A stretch of DNA of 64,000 nucleotides. Origin: Tabrizicola sp. Its GTDB lineage: Bacteria > Pseudomonadota > Alphaproteobacteria > Rhodobacterales > Rhodobacteraceae. The stretch is from assembly GCA_025458105.1 (NCBI GenBank), contig JALOTD010000008.1, positions 1 through 64,000 on the forward strand. Reading direction: 5' to 3'. Below the pieces are notes generated by a model. It was not told the DNA's origin. It worked only from the letters and a program-made list of their open reading frames with translations, and did not search any database. The first letter of the stretch is position 1, and each line of letters begins with the position of its first letter. The translations under genes and the position numbers were made by a program. Positions 52,146 to 62,270 of the stretch are shown one piece after another.

Positions 52146-52792
52146 ATGGTAAACAGAACCGGTACCCCGCTTGTCGAACTCCGCGACATCTCGATCGCGT
52201 TCGGCGGCATCAAGGCCGTGGACCACGTCACGGTCGACCTTTACCCTGGCGAGGTCGTGGGCCTTCTGGGCCACAACGGCGCGGGCAAATCGACGCTGAT
52301 AAAGTGCCTGTCGGGGGCCTATCAGGCAACATCGAGACGATCTACCAGACGCTGGCCCTGGCCGACAATCTGGATGCGGCGTCAAACCTGTTCTTGGGGC
52401 GCGAGCTTGTGAACTCGCTTGGCTTCGTCGACGAATCGAAGATGGAGGCGGAGACGCGGAAGATCATGGGTCGTCTGAACCCGAACTTCCGAAAATTCAA
52501 CGTCCCCGTCTCGGCACTTTCGGGAGGTCAGCGCCAGTCGGTGGCCATTGCCCGCGCGGTCTATTTCAACGCCAAGATCCTGATCATGGACGAACCCACG
52601 GCAGCACTTGGACCGCACGAGACGCAGATGGTGGCCGAGCTGATCCAGGAGCTGAAGGCGCAAGGCTTGGGGATCTTCCTGATCGAGCACGACATCCACA
52701 ACGTGATGAAGCTGTGCGACCGGGCCAGGTCACCGACGAGGACATTCTGGGCATGATCATCCTGGGCAAGAAGCCGGCGATGGCGGCCTGAG
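52146..52792 (+). pseudogene. xylG: Broken xylose ABC transporter ATP-binding gene
   Basis: Three in-frame pieces of one ATPase are in different frames. Piece 1 (52146-52325) has [21 protein letters not shown] and Walker [10 protein letters not shown]. Piece 2 (52328-52724) runs [22 protein letters not shown], signature LSGGQRQ, Walker [13 protein letters not shown] and [10 protein letters not shown]. Piece 3 (52723-52792) is [17 protein letters not shown]. Against a normal XylG of about 260 residues, about 25 residues are missing after CLSGAYQ and about 18 after CDRA, and each gap changes the frame. Without repair no working XylG can be made. Confidence 0.85.
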
Positions 52793-54229
52793 ATGTTCAT
52801 TGGCCTTGACCTTGGCACTTCGGGCCTGAAGGGCATTCTGATCGATGGGACCCAGAAGGTTCTCGCCGAGGCGACGGCGCCCCTCACCGTCTCGCGCCCC
52901 CATGAAGGGTGGAGCGAGCAGGCCCCGTCGGACTGGATCACGGCGGCGGAAACTGTGCTGGACCAGTTGTCGAAGGCCGGTCTGGGTCAGGTCAAGGGCA
53001 TCGGGCTTTCGGGCCAAATGCATGGGGCAACCCTTCTGGATGCAGGGGACGAGGTTCTGCGCCCCTGCATCCTGTGGAACGATACCCGCAGCCATGAAGA
53101 GGCGGCGGAACTTGACGGCGACCCAGTTTTTCGGCGGTTGACCGGCAACATCGTCTTTCCAGGCTTCACGGCACCCAAACTGATCTGGGTGCGCAAACAC
53201 GAGCCGCGACTATGGGACAAGGTGGCAAAAGTGCTACTGCCGAAGGATTACCTGCGGCTGTGGCTGACTGGCGAACATGTCGGCGAAATGTCCGATGCGG
53301 CGGGAACGTCCTGGCTGGATACGGGCAAACGCGATTGGTCGGATGCTCTGCTGTCGGCCACAGGGCTGACCCGGGCGCAGATGCCGCGTCTGGTCGAGGG
53401 ATCCCAGGTTTCGGGCAAGCTGCGCGAGGCTTTGGCCAGCCGCTGGGGCCTGCCTGCGGGCGTGGTCGTGGCCGGGGGCGGCGGCGACAACGCGGCCTCG
53501 GGCGTCGGTGTTGGTGTCGTACGAGCCGGGGAGGCTTTTGTCTCGCTTGGCACATCCGGCGTGCTCTTTGCGGCGAATGACGGCTATCAGCCGGACCCGG
53601 CAACGGCGGTGCACACCTTTTGCCATGCGCTGCCAAACACCTGGCATCAGATGGGCGTGATCCTGGCCGCGACCGACGCGCTGAACTGGTATGCGAAACT
53701 GGTGGGCGCGGATGCAGCCAAGCTGACGGGTGAACTTGGCGACCTCAAGGCCCCCGGAAAGGCGATCTTCCTGCCATATTTGGGGGGCGAGCGGACGCCT
53801 CTCAACTCGGCCTCCGTACGCGGGGCCTTCACCGGTCTGGAACATGCGACTGACCGGCAGGCGGCGACGCGGGCGGTTCTGGAAGGCGTGACCTACGCCA
53901 TCCGCGACAGCCGCGACGCACTGGCGGCAACCGGCACCCGGGTGGAACACCTGTTGGCTGTCGGCGGGGGCTCACGTTCCGACTACTGGCTGAAGCTGAT
54001 CGCCACGGCGCTGGATTGCCCGGTGCAACTGCCCGTTGCGGGCGATTTCGGGGGGGCCTTCGGCGCCGCGCGCCTTGGCCTAATGGCCGCGACGGGTGCC
54101 GGGGCAGAGATTGCCACCTTGCCTGCCATTGCACGAACCATCGACCCTGATCCTTCCCTAAAGGACGCCTTTGACGCGGGCCACACAAGGTTCCGCGCCG
54201 CCCAAACTGCCATCAAGGATCTGACATGA
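52793..54229 (+). CDS. xylB: Xylulokinase
   Basis: The product has 478 residues of the FGGY kinase family. The phosphate motif [18 protein letters not shown] is at the N-terminus, the substrate region QMHGATLLD, and the C-terminal ATP domain shows [19 protein letters not shown] and [18 protein letters not shown]. It phosphorylates D-xylulose to xylulose 5-phosphate. It starts one base after the xylG stop and overlaps xylA by ATGA. Confidence 0.95.
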   Translation: MFIGLDLGTSGLKGILIDGTQKVLAEATAPLTVSRPHEGWSEQAPSDWITAAETVLDQLSKAGLGQVKGIGLSGQMHGATLLDAGDEVLRPCILWNDTRSHEEAAELDGDPVFRRLTGNIVFPGFTAPKLIWVRKHEPRLWDKVAKVLLPKDYLRLWLTGEHVGEMSDAAGTSWLDTGKRDWSDALLSATGLTRAQMPRLVEGSQVSGKLREALASRWGLPAGVVVAGGGGDNAASGVGVGVVRAGEAFVSLGTSGVLFAANDGYQPDPATAVHTFCHALPNTWHQMGVILAATDALNWYAKLVGADAAKLTGELGDLKAPGKAIFLPYLGGERTPLNSASVRGAFTGLEHATDRQAATRAVLEGVTYAIRDSRDALAATGTRVEHLLAVGGGSRSDYWLKLIATALDCPVQLPVAGDFGGAFGAARLGLMAATGAGAEIATLPAIARTIDPDPSLKDAFDAGHTRFRAAQTAIKDLT

Positions 54230-55527
54230 CCGACTTTTTCAAAGGCATCCCTGCCATCAAGTACGAGGGCCTGTCCTCCACCAACGAATTCGCCTTCCGC
54301 CACTACAACCCCGACGAAGTGGTGCTGGGAAAGCGGCTGGAGGACCACCTGCGCTTTGCCGTCGCCTACTGGCACAGCTTTGCCTGGCCAGGCGGCGACC
54401 CCTTTGGCGGCCAGACCTTCGAACGCCCCTGGTTCGGCGACACCATGGCGCTGGCTAAGTTGAAGGCGGATGTCGCCTTTGAGATGTTTGATATCCTGGG
54501 CGTACCCTTCTACTGCTTCCACGACGCCGACATGCGACCCGAGGGCAAGTCCTTTGCCGAAAGCCTGAAGAACCTAAACGAGGTCGCGGATTACATCGGC
54601 GAGAAGCAGGCAGGTCACAAGGCCAAGCTCCTCTGGGGCACGTCGAACCTGTTTTCCCACCGGCGCTGGATGTCGGGCGCGGCGACGAACCCCGATCCGG
54701 ACGTCTACGCCTATGCCGCCGCGACGGTGAAAGCCAACATGGACGTCACGCATCGCCTGGGCGGGCAGAACTACGTCCTCTGGGGCGGGCGGGAAGGCTA
54801 TGAGACGCTTCTGAATACCGACCTGAAGGCCGAGCGCGACCATGCGGGCCGCTTCCTGCAGCAGGTGGTCGAATACAAGTACAAGATCGGCTTCAAGGGC
54901 ACGATCCTGATCGAACCCAAGCCGCAGGAACCCTCGAAGCACCAGTACGACTACGACGTCGCCACGGTTTATGGCTTCCTGAAGGACTTCGGTCTGGAAA
55001 AGGAAGTGAAGACCAACATCGAACAGGGTCACGCGATCCTGGCGGGCCATTCGTTCGAGCACGAGATCGCGACGGCCGCCGCCCTCGGCATCTTCGGGTC
55101 GATCGACATGAACCGGAACGACTACCAGTCCGGCTGGGACACCGACCAGTTCCCGAACAACCACGCCGAGAAGGCCGTGGCCTTCTACGAGATCCTTAAG
55201 GCGGGCGGGTACACCACCGGTGGCACCAACTTTGACGCCAAGATCCGCCGCCAGTCGCTGGATCCGGAAGATCTGATCCTGGCCCATGTCGGCGGGATGG
55301 ACACCTGCGCCCGTGCGCTGAAATGCGCGGCGGCGCTCTTGGAAAGCGGAAAGATGGAGGCCGCGAAGGCCGACCGCTACGCTGGCTGGAAGGACCCCAA
55401 GGCCCAGGCGATGCTGAAAGGCTCGCTGGAGGATGCGGCCGCCCGCGTCACTGCCGAGAAGATCGAGCCGCAGCCGAAATCGGGCCGCCAGGAACGGCTG
55501 GAAAACCTATGGAACCGCTACGTCTGA
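54226..55527 (+). CDS. xylA: Xylose isomerase
   Basis: The product has 433 residues, class II length. It shows the catalytic His region (YCFHDADM), the metal-binding Glu in [34 protein letters not shown] and [11 protein letters not shown], and the sequence [16 protein letters not shown]. It isomerises D-xylose to D-xylulose. It shares the operon with xylB and is followed by three hairpins. Confidence 0.96.
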   Translation: MTDFFKGIPAIKYEGLSSTNEFAFRHYNPDEVVLGKRLEDHLRFAVAYWHSFAWPGGDPFGGQTFERPWFGDTMALAKLKADVAFEMFDILGVPFYCFHDADMRPEGKSFAESLKNLNEVADYIGEKQAGHKAKLLWGTSNLFSHRRWMSGAATNPDPDVYAYAAATVKANMDVTHRLGGQNYVLWGGREGYETLLNTDLKAERDHAGRFLQQVVEYKYKIGFKGTILIEPKPQEPSKHQYDYDVATVYGFLKDFGLEKEVKTNIEQGHAILAGHSFEHEIATAAALGIFGSIDMNRNDYQSGWDTDQFPNNHAEKAVAFYEILKAGGYTTGGTNFDAKIRRQSLDPEDLILAHVGGMDTCARALKCAAALLESGKMEAAKADRYAGWKDPKAQAMLKGSLEDAAARVTAEKIEPQPKSGRQERLENLWNRYV

Positions 55528-55534
55528 CCGGGTA

Positions 55535-55602
55535 GCGATTTCTTCAAAGAAATCGCACCGGAGCCTTCAAAGGCTCCGGTCCGGAGTTTTCGAAAACTCC
55601 GG
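55535..55602. repeat. Three tandem hairpins after xylA
   Basis: Hairpin 1: GCGATTTC...GAAATCGC (535-556 of the 55-kb block, that is 55535-55556). Hairpin 2: CCGGAGCCT-tcaa-AGGCTCCGG (55558-55579). Hairpin 3: a perfect 22-bp palindrome, half site CCGGAGTTTTC (55581-55602). They are separated by one base each. They lie between xylA and the GH3 gene and could act as RNA stabiliser or terminator cluster. Confidence 0.85.
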
Positions 55603-55626
55603 CGCCCATGCCCGAAGGAGCCGCCG

Positions 55627-57294
55627 TTGAACCAGATCGATCGCATCCTTTCCGCTCCGCCTTTCAATCTTGATGCGACCGGGCGCGACTGGGTGCGGTC
55701 TACGCTGGCGGAAATGGACCAGAGGGCCAAGGTGCGCCAACTGTTTGTCCACATCTGCTTCGGCACCGGACCCGAGGTGGTAGATCACATCACCGCACTC
55801 GCCCCTGCAGGTATCACCAAGTTCTTCGGCACCGACGCGCAGGCAGAACTTGATACGCTCGACGCCCTGCGCGCTGCCGCCGCCATCCCCTATCTCGTCA
55901 GCGCCGACCTTGAAGGCAGCCGGATGAGCCCCTCCTTCGGGACAGAGGTGCCGAACCCACTGGCGCTGGCGGCAGTGGACGACGTCCAGGCGTCCAGCAC
56001 CATCGCACGGATCATGGCGACCGAGGCGCGGGCAGCGGGAGTGAACTGGTCCTTTACCCCGGTCATCGACATCAACGCCCTGTTCCGGTCCCCTATCGTG
56101 GCGACGCGCGGCCTTGGCTCCGACCCCGACCGTATCCGCGCCCATGCCCTCGCCCATATCACCGGGCTGCAGGCGAACGGCGTTGCGGCCACAGTCAAGC
56201 ATTGGCCGGGCGAGGGGCATGACGACCGCGACCAGCACCTTGTCACCACGATCAACCCGCTGTCTCTGGACGCGTGGGGCGCCACCCATGGCGCGCTTTA
56301 TCGGGCGGCAATCGATGCCGGGGTGATGGCCGTCATGTCCGCCCACATCGCCCTTCCAGCCTATGTCCTGGCCCATGATCCGAACGCGGGGGTCGAGGCC
56401 TACCGTCCCGCCTCGGTCTCGCCCCTTCTTAACCAGACCCTTCTGCGCGGCGAACTGGGCTTCAACGGTGTCATCGTCTCGGACGCCACCCCCATGGCCG
56501 GCTTTGGCGCCTGGGCGCATCGGGACGAGATGCTGCCGCAGGTGGTCTCTTCAGGCTGCGATGTCATCCTCTTCTCGGACGAACCCGAAGCCGACATCGC
56601 CCGGATCGAAGCAGCGCTGGACGATGGGCGGTTGACGGCGGACCGGTTAGATGAGGCCTTGGTGCGTGTCCTGGGCCTCAAGGCCTCCATTGGACTGCAC
56701 CGAAACGGAAATGCCCCTGCCGACCGCAGCCGTCTGGCGCGGCCCGAGGACACCATCGCGGCGCGGGCGATCACAGCCCGTGCGCCGACGCTGGTGAAGG
56801 ATGTGCAGGGCATCCTGCCGCTTTCGCCTGACCGGCATCGGCGGGTACTGGTCTACACAACGGGGATCGTCACGCCGCTGCATGGCGACGGGATGCCCAT
56901 TGCCTTCCCCGACATGCTGCGGGCCGAAGGGTTCGAGGTGACGGTGGCCGCCCCAGGCGACAAGCTGGATCAACGGCAGTTCGATCTTGTCCTCTATGTA
57001 ATGGCCGAGGAGACGCTTTTGACCCGGGGCCGCATCTTCCTGGACTGGAACCGCCTGACCGGCGGAATGCACGGCGCGATGCAGCGGCATTGGCACGAGG
57101 TGCCGACCGCCCTGATCTCCTTTGGCTATCCCTACTACCTGTATGACGCGCCCCGGATGCCTTGTGTCGTCAACGCCTATGCCACGATGGATTCGATGCA
57201 AAAGGCGGTGGTAGAGTGTCTTCTGGGCCGCGCGCCATTCCGGGGCACAAGCCCGGTCGATGCCTTCTGCGGCCTGCCCGACGCGCGCTACTGA
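55627..57294 (+). CDS. Glycoside hydrolase family 3 protein
   Basis: The product has 555 residues from TTG 55627, with AAGGAG seven bases upstream. The GH3 catalytic barrel is clear: LVSADLEGSRMSP, NWSFTPVIDIN, AATVKHWPGEGHDDRDQH and MSAHIALPAY, and the candidate nucleophile Asp in GVIVSDATPM. A smaller C-terminal domain (LVKDVQGILPLSPDRHRRVLVY) follows. Members act on beta-N-acetylhexosamine, beta-glucoside or beta-xyloside. No signal peptide is seen. The link to the xyl operon suggests a beta-xyloside, by context only. Confidence 0.87.
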   Translation: MNQIDRILSAPPFNLDATGRDWVRSTLAEMDQRAKVRQLFVHICFGTGPEVVDHITALAPAGITKFFGTDAQAELDTLDALRAAAAIPYLVSADLEGSRMSPSFGTEVPNPLALAAVDDVQASSTIARIMATEARAAGVNWSFTPVIDINALFRSPIVATRGLGSDPDRIRAHALAHITGLQANGVAATVKHWPGEGHDDRDQHLVTTINPLSLDAWGATHGALYRAAIDAGVMAVMSAHIALPAYVLAHDPNAGVEAYRPASVSPLLNQTLLRGELGFNGVIVSDATPMAGFGAWAHRDEMLPQVVSSGCDVILFSDEPEADIARIEAALDDGRLTADRLDEALVRVLGLKASIGLHRNGNAPADRSRLARPEDTIAARAITARAPTLVKDVQGILPLSPDRHRRVLVYTTGIVTPLHGDGMPIAFPDMLRAEGFEVTVAAPGDKLDQRQFDLVLYVMAEETLLTRGRIFLDWNRLTGGMHGAMQRHWHEVPTALISFGYPYYLYDAPRMPCVVNAYATMDSMQKAVVECLLGRAPFRGTSPVDAFCGLPDARY

Positions 57295-58124
57295 CGGCGC
57301 AAGCGGGCGTCGAGTTCCGCGTTGATCGCGCCGCCCAGCAGCACCGCCCAGACCGACAGATACAGCCACATCATCAGAATGATGACCGCCCCGATCGACC
57401 CGTATATCGCGTTATAGCTGTTGAAATTTGCAAGATAGATGGAAAACCCGATCGACACGGCAGACCATCCCAACGCGGCGACCAGAACGCCGACGCTGAT
57501 CCAGGGTGACCGGAAACCGCCCTCTACATTCGGGCCAAAGCGGTAAAGGATCGACAGGCAGGTCACCACAAGCAGGAACATCGCACCCCAGGGAAGGACC
57601 TTGATCAGCCAGGCCTCGAACGTGCCGAACTGGACATAGCTTAACGCGATCGGCACCACGACGACGGTCAACAGGGCCACCAGCAGCGCCCCGATCAGCG
57701 CGGCGGTCAGCATGAAATCGACCGCATAGCCCCAGATCCAGCCGCGCGGCCTTGCCCGGTGCACGACGTCCAGCCCCTGGATCAGGGCCGAGACGCCAGC
57801 ACGGGCCGAGTAAAACGCAATAAGCATCGACAGGACCGTTGTCCATTGCAGCGCGGTGCGGGGGGCGAGGATCAGCCCCATGACCTGATCGTGGACCAGC
57901 GTCCTCGCCTCGGGCGGCAGGAAGCGTTCAGCGACCTCAAGATAGCCCTGGATCACACCAGGGTCGGCGACAAGGCCCCACAGCGCCACCGCCGCGCTGA
58001 TGCCTGGAAAGACCGCAAACATCGCGAAAAAGGCCACACCAGCCGCAACCAGGCCGAAATGCCCGCTGCCCACGCGGCCTGTAACGGCCACGACGAAATC
58101 CCAGAAAAGCCAGACGAACCTCAT
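57288..58124 (-). CDS. YihY/BrkB family inner-membrane protein
   Basis: The product has 278 residues with six membrane spans. The start MRFVWLFWDFVVAVTGRVGSGHFGLVAAGVAFFAMFAVFP and the later YSARAGVSALIQGLDVVHRARP region are typical of the YihY/UPF0761 (once called RNase BN) family. The function is unknown. ATG 58124 is chosen; the frame is open upstream. It overlaps the GH3 3' end by seven bases and is divergent from the reductase gene. Confidence 0.9.
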   Translation of the reverse strand: MRFVWLFWDFVVAVTGRVGSGHFGLVAAGVAFFAMFAVFPGISAAVALWGLVADPGVIQGYLEVAERFLPPEARTLVHDQVMGLILAPRTALQWTTVLSMLIAFYSARAGVSALIQGLDVVHRARPRGWIWGYAVDFMLTAALIGALLVALLTVVVVPIALSYVQFGTFEAWLIKVLPWGAMFLLVVTCLSILYRFGPNVEGGFRSPWISVGVLVAALGWSAVSIGFSIYLANFNSYNAIYGSIGAVIILMMWLYLSVWAVLLGGAINAELDARLRRQ

Positions 58125-58210
58125 GCCCCACCTTCCAACGGATTGGCCCAAGCCGCAACTTGAAGCCGCCCGGAACGCGTGGAATGGTAGCGCCAGCAGG
58201 AGAAGCCGCC

Positions 58211-59236
58211 ATGACCTATATCCCCGCCGACGACCGCTATGACCGCATGATCTACAATCGCTGCGGCCGGTCGGGGCTGAAACTGCCAGCAATCAGCCTT
58301 GGTCTGTGGCACAACTTCGGCCACGACACGCCCCACGCCACCAAGCAGGCGATCTGCCGCACGGCCCTTGACCACGGGATCACCCATTTCGACCTTGCGA
58401 ACAACTACGGCCCCCCGCCAGGCAGCGCCGAAGAGGCGTTCGGAGAGCTTCTGCGCACCGACTTTCGGGGGCTCAGAGACGAGCTCATCGTCTCATCCAA
58501 GGCCGGCTACCTGATGTGGAACGGACCCTATGGCGAATGGGGCAGCCGGAAATACGTCATTGCCTCCTGCGACCAAAGCTTGAAACGCATGGGCCTTGAC
58601 TATGTCGACATCTTCTACTCCCACCGCTTCGACCCCGACACGCCGCTGGAAGAGACGATGGGGGCGCTCGACCATATCGTGCGGTCAGGGCGGGCGCAGT
58701 ACATCGGCATCTCCAGCTACAACTCCCAGCGCACGCGTGAGGCGGTAGCGATCCTGAAGGACTTGGGAACTCCGCTGCTGATCCACCAGCCCAGCTACAA
58801 CATCCTGAACCGCTGGGTAGAAACCGATGGATTGAAAGACACGCTGCAGGAACTTGGCGTTGGTTCGATCGCCTTCGTGCCGCTGGCGCAGGGAATCCTG
58901 ACGAGCAAGTACCTGAATGGCATCCCGGCGGGCAGCCGGGCAACACAGGGCAAATCCCTGGACCCGGCGCTGGTGGACAAGGCGCTGGCCTCGGTCCGGC
59001 AGCTGAACGACATGGCGTCAGCGCGCGGCCAGACGCTGGCCCAGATGGCACTGGCCTGGGTGCTGCGGGATGGCAGCATCACCAGCGCCCTGATCGGAGC
59101 CAGCCGACCGGAACAAGTCACGGATTGTGTGGGCAGTCTGCGCAATCTGACCTTTACCGCCGAAGAACTGGCCCGGATTGACGCCATTTCCGAAGAAAAG
59201 GGCATCAACCTTTGGGCCCGATCCTCATCGGACTGA
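58211..59236 (+). CDS. Aldo/keto reductase (YghZ-like)
   Basis: The product has 341 residues. The barrel holds the catalytic Asp-Tyr-Lys-His: THFDLANNYG (Asp, Tyr), SSKAGYLMW (Lys) and IFYSHRFDPDTP (His). The start RCGRSGLKLPAISLGLWHNFG is the YghZ/L-glyceraldehyde 3-phosphate reductase pattern. It uses NADPH to reduce small aldehydes such as L-glyceraldehyde 3-phosphate or methylglyoxal. ATG 58211 is preferred. Confidence 0.9.
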   Translation: MTYIPADDRYDRMIYNRCGRSGLKLPAISLGLWHNFGHDTPHATKQAICRTALDHGITHFDLANNYGPPPGSAEEAFGELLRTDFRGLRDELIVSSKAGYLMWNGPYGEWGSRKYVIASCDQSLKRMGLDYVDIFYSHRFDPDTPLEETMGALDHIVRSGRAQYIGISSYNSQRTREAVAILKDLGTPLLIHQPSYNILNRWVETDGLKDTLQELGVGSIAFVPLAQGILTSKYLNGIPAGSRATQGKSLDPALVDKALASVRQLNDMASARGQTLAQMALAWVLRDGSITSALIGASRPEQVTDCVGSLRNLTFTAEELARIDAISEEKGINLWARSSSD

Positions 59237-59244
59237 CGGGTTGC

Positions 59245-60870
59245 TCAAAGCCCGGCCAGCTCGGCCCCGTACTGTTCCAGAAGACCGCTTTTCCGCAGGG
59301 TAACGGCGGGATAGTGCGGCTCGTGCATGATCCGGTCCAGCGTGAAGTCCGGCTCAAGGCGTAACAGCGCGCGATAGACGCGCGACGCCTTGGCCCGTTC
59401 GCCGGCCGCAAGATAAAGAAACAAGAGATTGCGCATGGCCGCACGGAAGCCGGGGGCGCGATAATGAGCGGATTCGAAATGCGCAATCGCAGCGACGTGG
59501 CTGCCACTGCGCAAGGCCGCAAGACCCGAGGTCGCTTCCCACCAGTGCACGTGCGCTGTACGGGCTGCAATCTCTACCCCGCGCCGGGCTGCGGCAAGGG
59601 CCCCAAGGTTGTCGCCAAATCGCATCAGCGCCCCAGCTTGCGCTGCGTGCGAATGGGCGTTGTAGGGGCTTAGCGCCAGTGCATCCCGCGCAAGGATCGC
59701 CCCGGCATCCGGGTTCTCGTCGACCATGACCCGCGCCATGCCGACCAGCGACAGGACCAGAGGATTGGCCTTCGACCGCTCCAGCGCCTTGCGGGCATAT
59801 TCATCTATCTCTGCCACCAGCCGGGCGGGATCTGGCTCGGTTCTCTCGACATACATGATCTGACGGACAAGACAGCGCCAGGCAAAGATCCGCGCCGAAC
59901 TGGCAATCTCTCCGGCTTCGGCCAGAATCCGGTCAGCCTCGCGCAAGCGGTCGGCATTATAGCTGAACATCTCGTTCACGGCGGTCGCGATCAGCGCATT
60001 CGCACGCCCCGGGCCATCCTGACATTCACGAAGTCGCGGAAAATGGCTCAGCGCGGCATCAGCAGCCTGAAACACCAGCGCGGGCAAGTCGCCGGCCCAA
60101 ATCTGGTCTGCCTCGCCTCCTGGTACGGTTGCACGCTGATTCCAGATGACCTGACCATTTCCTGCCGAACTCAGACTGACCAGAACATGCACCCGATCCT
60201 GGATTTCGGCTGCCTCGACATGCAGGTCCAGGCCCTCCCGGGGCAGATCCGCCGGTACCTCTGCCCCGCCCGAGCCATAGATGTCGATATGCGCAAACTC
60301 GGAAAGCAGGCGTGCAATCGCATCTGCCATCGCTTTTCCCGCGAAGGACCCCACCCCCTCTGGCAGTGTCCCCAGCCGGATCACGAATGGCAGTCGCGCG
60401 ACCGAAGCTATCGGTTGCCGACCCGTTTCTGGCCTGAGGATACCAAGCGCACCCTCGACGCGCTGACGCTCTTCCCGCAGCCAGTCCTCGAAGGCCTGGT
60501 CGATGATGTCGATGCCTTCCAGAAACTCGCGCCCCGACTGAAGCGCTTGCACAGCCGCAGCCTGGTCGCGTTCCAGATCTGTAGCGACTCCCGATAGCCG
60601 AACCGTATCGCGGTCTGCTTCCAGGCAATCCGCCTCGGCGCCCAGCGCCTTGCGGATTTCCATCAAGGCCTGACGCAGGCTTCCACTGGCCTGCTCTGCC
60701 CCACGATCCGACCAAAGCCGTGCTTCAAGCCAGCGCCGCGCGCGGCGTCTGTCGGGCGTCTGGCACAACATCGCCAGGATCGCACGCGCCTTCGCCCCGC
60801 GCGGCGTACAGTCACGCCCACTGTCGTCCCGAACTTCAAAGACGCCCACAAGGCGAATGAACATGCCCAT
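59245..60870 (-). CDS. SARP/OmpR-type winged-helix regulator with C-terminal TPR-like repeats
   Basis: The product has about 541 residues from ATG 60870 (a second ATG at 60864). The N-terminal 90 residues form an OmpR/SARP-like winged helix (FEVRDDSGRDCTPRGAKARAILAMLCQTPDRRRARRWLEARLWSDRGAEQASGSLRQALMEIRKAL). A BTAD-like helical part follows (TDLERDQAAAVQALQSGREFLEGIDIIDQAFEDWL). The rest is a beta region and then TPR-like helices. Its divergence from the (GVH)n-PAP2 gene with a 150-base gap suggests control of that gene. Confidence 0.83.
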   Translation of the reverse strand: MGMFIRLVGVFEVRDDSGRDCTPRGAKARAILAMLCQTPDRRRARRWLEARLWSDRGAEQASGSLRQALMEIRKALGAEADCLEADRDTVRLSGVATDLERDQAAAVQALQSGREFLEGIDIIDQAFEDWLREERQRVEGALGILRPETGRQPIASVARLPFVIRLGTLPEGVGSFAGKAMADAIARLLSEFAHIDIYGSGGAEVPADLPREGLDLHVEAAEIQDRVHVLVSLSSAGNGQVIWNQRATVPGGEADQIWAGDLPALVFQAADAALSHFPRLRECQDGPGRANALIATAVNEMFSYNADRLREADRILAEAGEIASSARIFAWRCLVRQIMYVERTEPDPARLVAEIDEYARKALERSKANPLVLSLVGMARVMVDENPDAGAILARDALALSPYNAHSHAAQAGALMRFGDNLGALAAARRGVEIAARTAHVHWWEATSGLAALRSGSHVAAIAHFESAHYRAPGFRAAMRNLLFLYLAAGERAKASRVYRALLRLEPDFTLDRIMHEPHYPAVTLRKSGLLEQYGAELAGL

Positions 60871-61020
60871 CCCCAGAACCACCAACCTTAGGCTAAGCGG
60901 TCCAATGAACCTGCGCAATCATCGTGAATTCTGCGTCAAACGCACCGCAGCCCAGATGTGCCGTCTTTGCCAAGACGGCATTTGCGTGCACCCTGCCAAA
61001 AAGCTCAGCGGGAGTCGCAG

Positions 61021-62265
61021 ATGGCTGTCTTTGGCGTTCATGGTGTCCACGGCGTGCACGGTGTGCATGGGGTTCACGGCGTCCATGGTGTTCATGGGGT
61101 ACACGGTGTGCATGGGGTCCACGGTGTGCACGGCGTTCATGGGGTGCACGGCGTTCATGGCGTTCACGGGGTCCATGGCGTCCATGGTGGGGGTGGCGGC
61201 GGGGGCGGGGGAAGTTCACCACTGCTGTCGTCTGCCCTGGGCCAGACGGCAGAAGCCCTTATGGGCTTCTGGGATGGAACAGTTGCGGTTCCGGTTCCAA
61301 GCGGGGCCAATGAACTGACACGGCTGATGCGATTGGACCCGTTCCCGCGCCTATCCGTGCTGGCGACCGAGGGCGCGGCCCTCTTCACCACACAACCGGG
61401 ACCCAAACCTGCAAGCATCGTCAGAGCCGCGGGAAACCTGATCAGCCTGACGCCGCCCGAAAGCGAGAAGATCGCCGAACAGATGGCAGAGTTGCGCAAT
61501 GCCATGGATCTGCGCGGCGATCGTCTGAACGAAATCCTCAGTCAGTCGGACGGATTCTCGGCCTTCTTCATGGCCCAGATGCCCTATGGGCTGAACCGTC
61601 GGCCCTATACCGTGCACCTGATTGGGGCGCTGTATGACACGGTCATCGGCGTCGAACAGCGCATGAAGCACCTCTGTTCAGTCCCGCGGCCGATTGATCT
61701 TTCGCCCCGGATTCAACCGATCATCGCCACGCCTGGACATTCAGCCTATCCTTCAGGTCATGCGACCGAGGCCTTCGCCCATGCCACGATCCTGGCAGCG
61801 CTGCACCTGTCAGCCACGACTCCGGCCGAGGGCCTGATCGATGCCGTACTGGCAAAGCTGTCCCCTGCGGTCGAAAGCGCCCCTGTCACCGACCCGGTGA
61901 TCCTCCTTTATCGTCTCGCGGCCCGGATCGCGGACAACCGGACGATCGCCGGAGTTCACTATCCGGTCGATTCCGCGCATGGCGCACTTCTCGGCCTTGC
62001 GACCACGCTGGCCTTTGTTGGTCACTGCCTGGGTGGCGGGCCGCTGCGCAGGGTCCCCGAATGGGTGGCCGACGCAAATGACTGGGACGGCGATTTCACC
62101 CTGCGCAAATGGTGTGCAGCCCTTGGCGGCACGGCCCATCAGGGATGGCGGTCCGGCTGGACCGAGGTAGCCGAAGCAGAACCCTGGCAAGTGCTTCCCC
62201 AGCTCTGGCAGGCAGCCGTAGCGGAATGGTCCATTCCGGTCGCGCCAGAGGCTCCCGGAACCTGA
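61021..62265 (+). CDS. PAP2/vanadium haloperoxidase-like protein with an N-terminal (GVH)17-Gly9 tail
   Basis: The product has 414 residues. Residues 5-55 are seventeen exact Gly-Val-His repeats and 56-64 are nine Gly. The catalytic domain has the full PAP2 pattern: K216-x6-R223-P224, P244-S-G-H247 (AYPSGHA) and R307-x5-H313-x3-D317 (NRTIAGVHYPVD), with Asn in place of the usual Ser. It resembles bacterial vanadium chloroperoxidase-like proteins; the reaction could be haloperoxidase or phosphatase. There is no standard signal peptide. ATG 61021 is the start, preceded by AGCGGGAG at about 61009-61016. Confidence 0.88.
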   Translation: MAVFGVHGVHGVHGVHGVHGVHGVHGVHGVHGVHGVHGVHGVHGVHGVHGVHGVHGGGGGGGGGSSPLLSSALGQTAEALMGFWDGTVAVPVPSGANELTRLMRLDPFPRLSVLATEGAALFTTQPGPKPASIVRAAGNLISLTPPESEKIAEQMAELRNAMDLRGDRLNEILSQSDGFSAFFMAQMPYGLNRRPYTVHLIGALYDTVIGVEQRMKHLCSVPRPIDLSPRIQPIIATPGHSAYPSGHATEAFAHATILAALHLSATTPAEGLIDAVLAKLSPAVESAPVTDPVILLYRLAARIADNRTIAGVHYPVDSAHGALLGLATTLAFVGHCLGGGPLRRVPEWVADANDWDGDFTLRKWCAALGGTAHQGWRSGWTEVAEAEPWQVLPQLWQAAVAEWSIPVAPEAPGT

Positions 62266-62270
62266 TCGGA

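Noticed and set aside
61033-61185. Nine-base periodic DNA in the GVH gene as CRISPR or satellite DNA
   Set aside because: The period is codon-based, with free synonymous change and no spacers; it is a peptide repeat.
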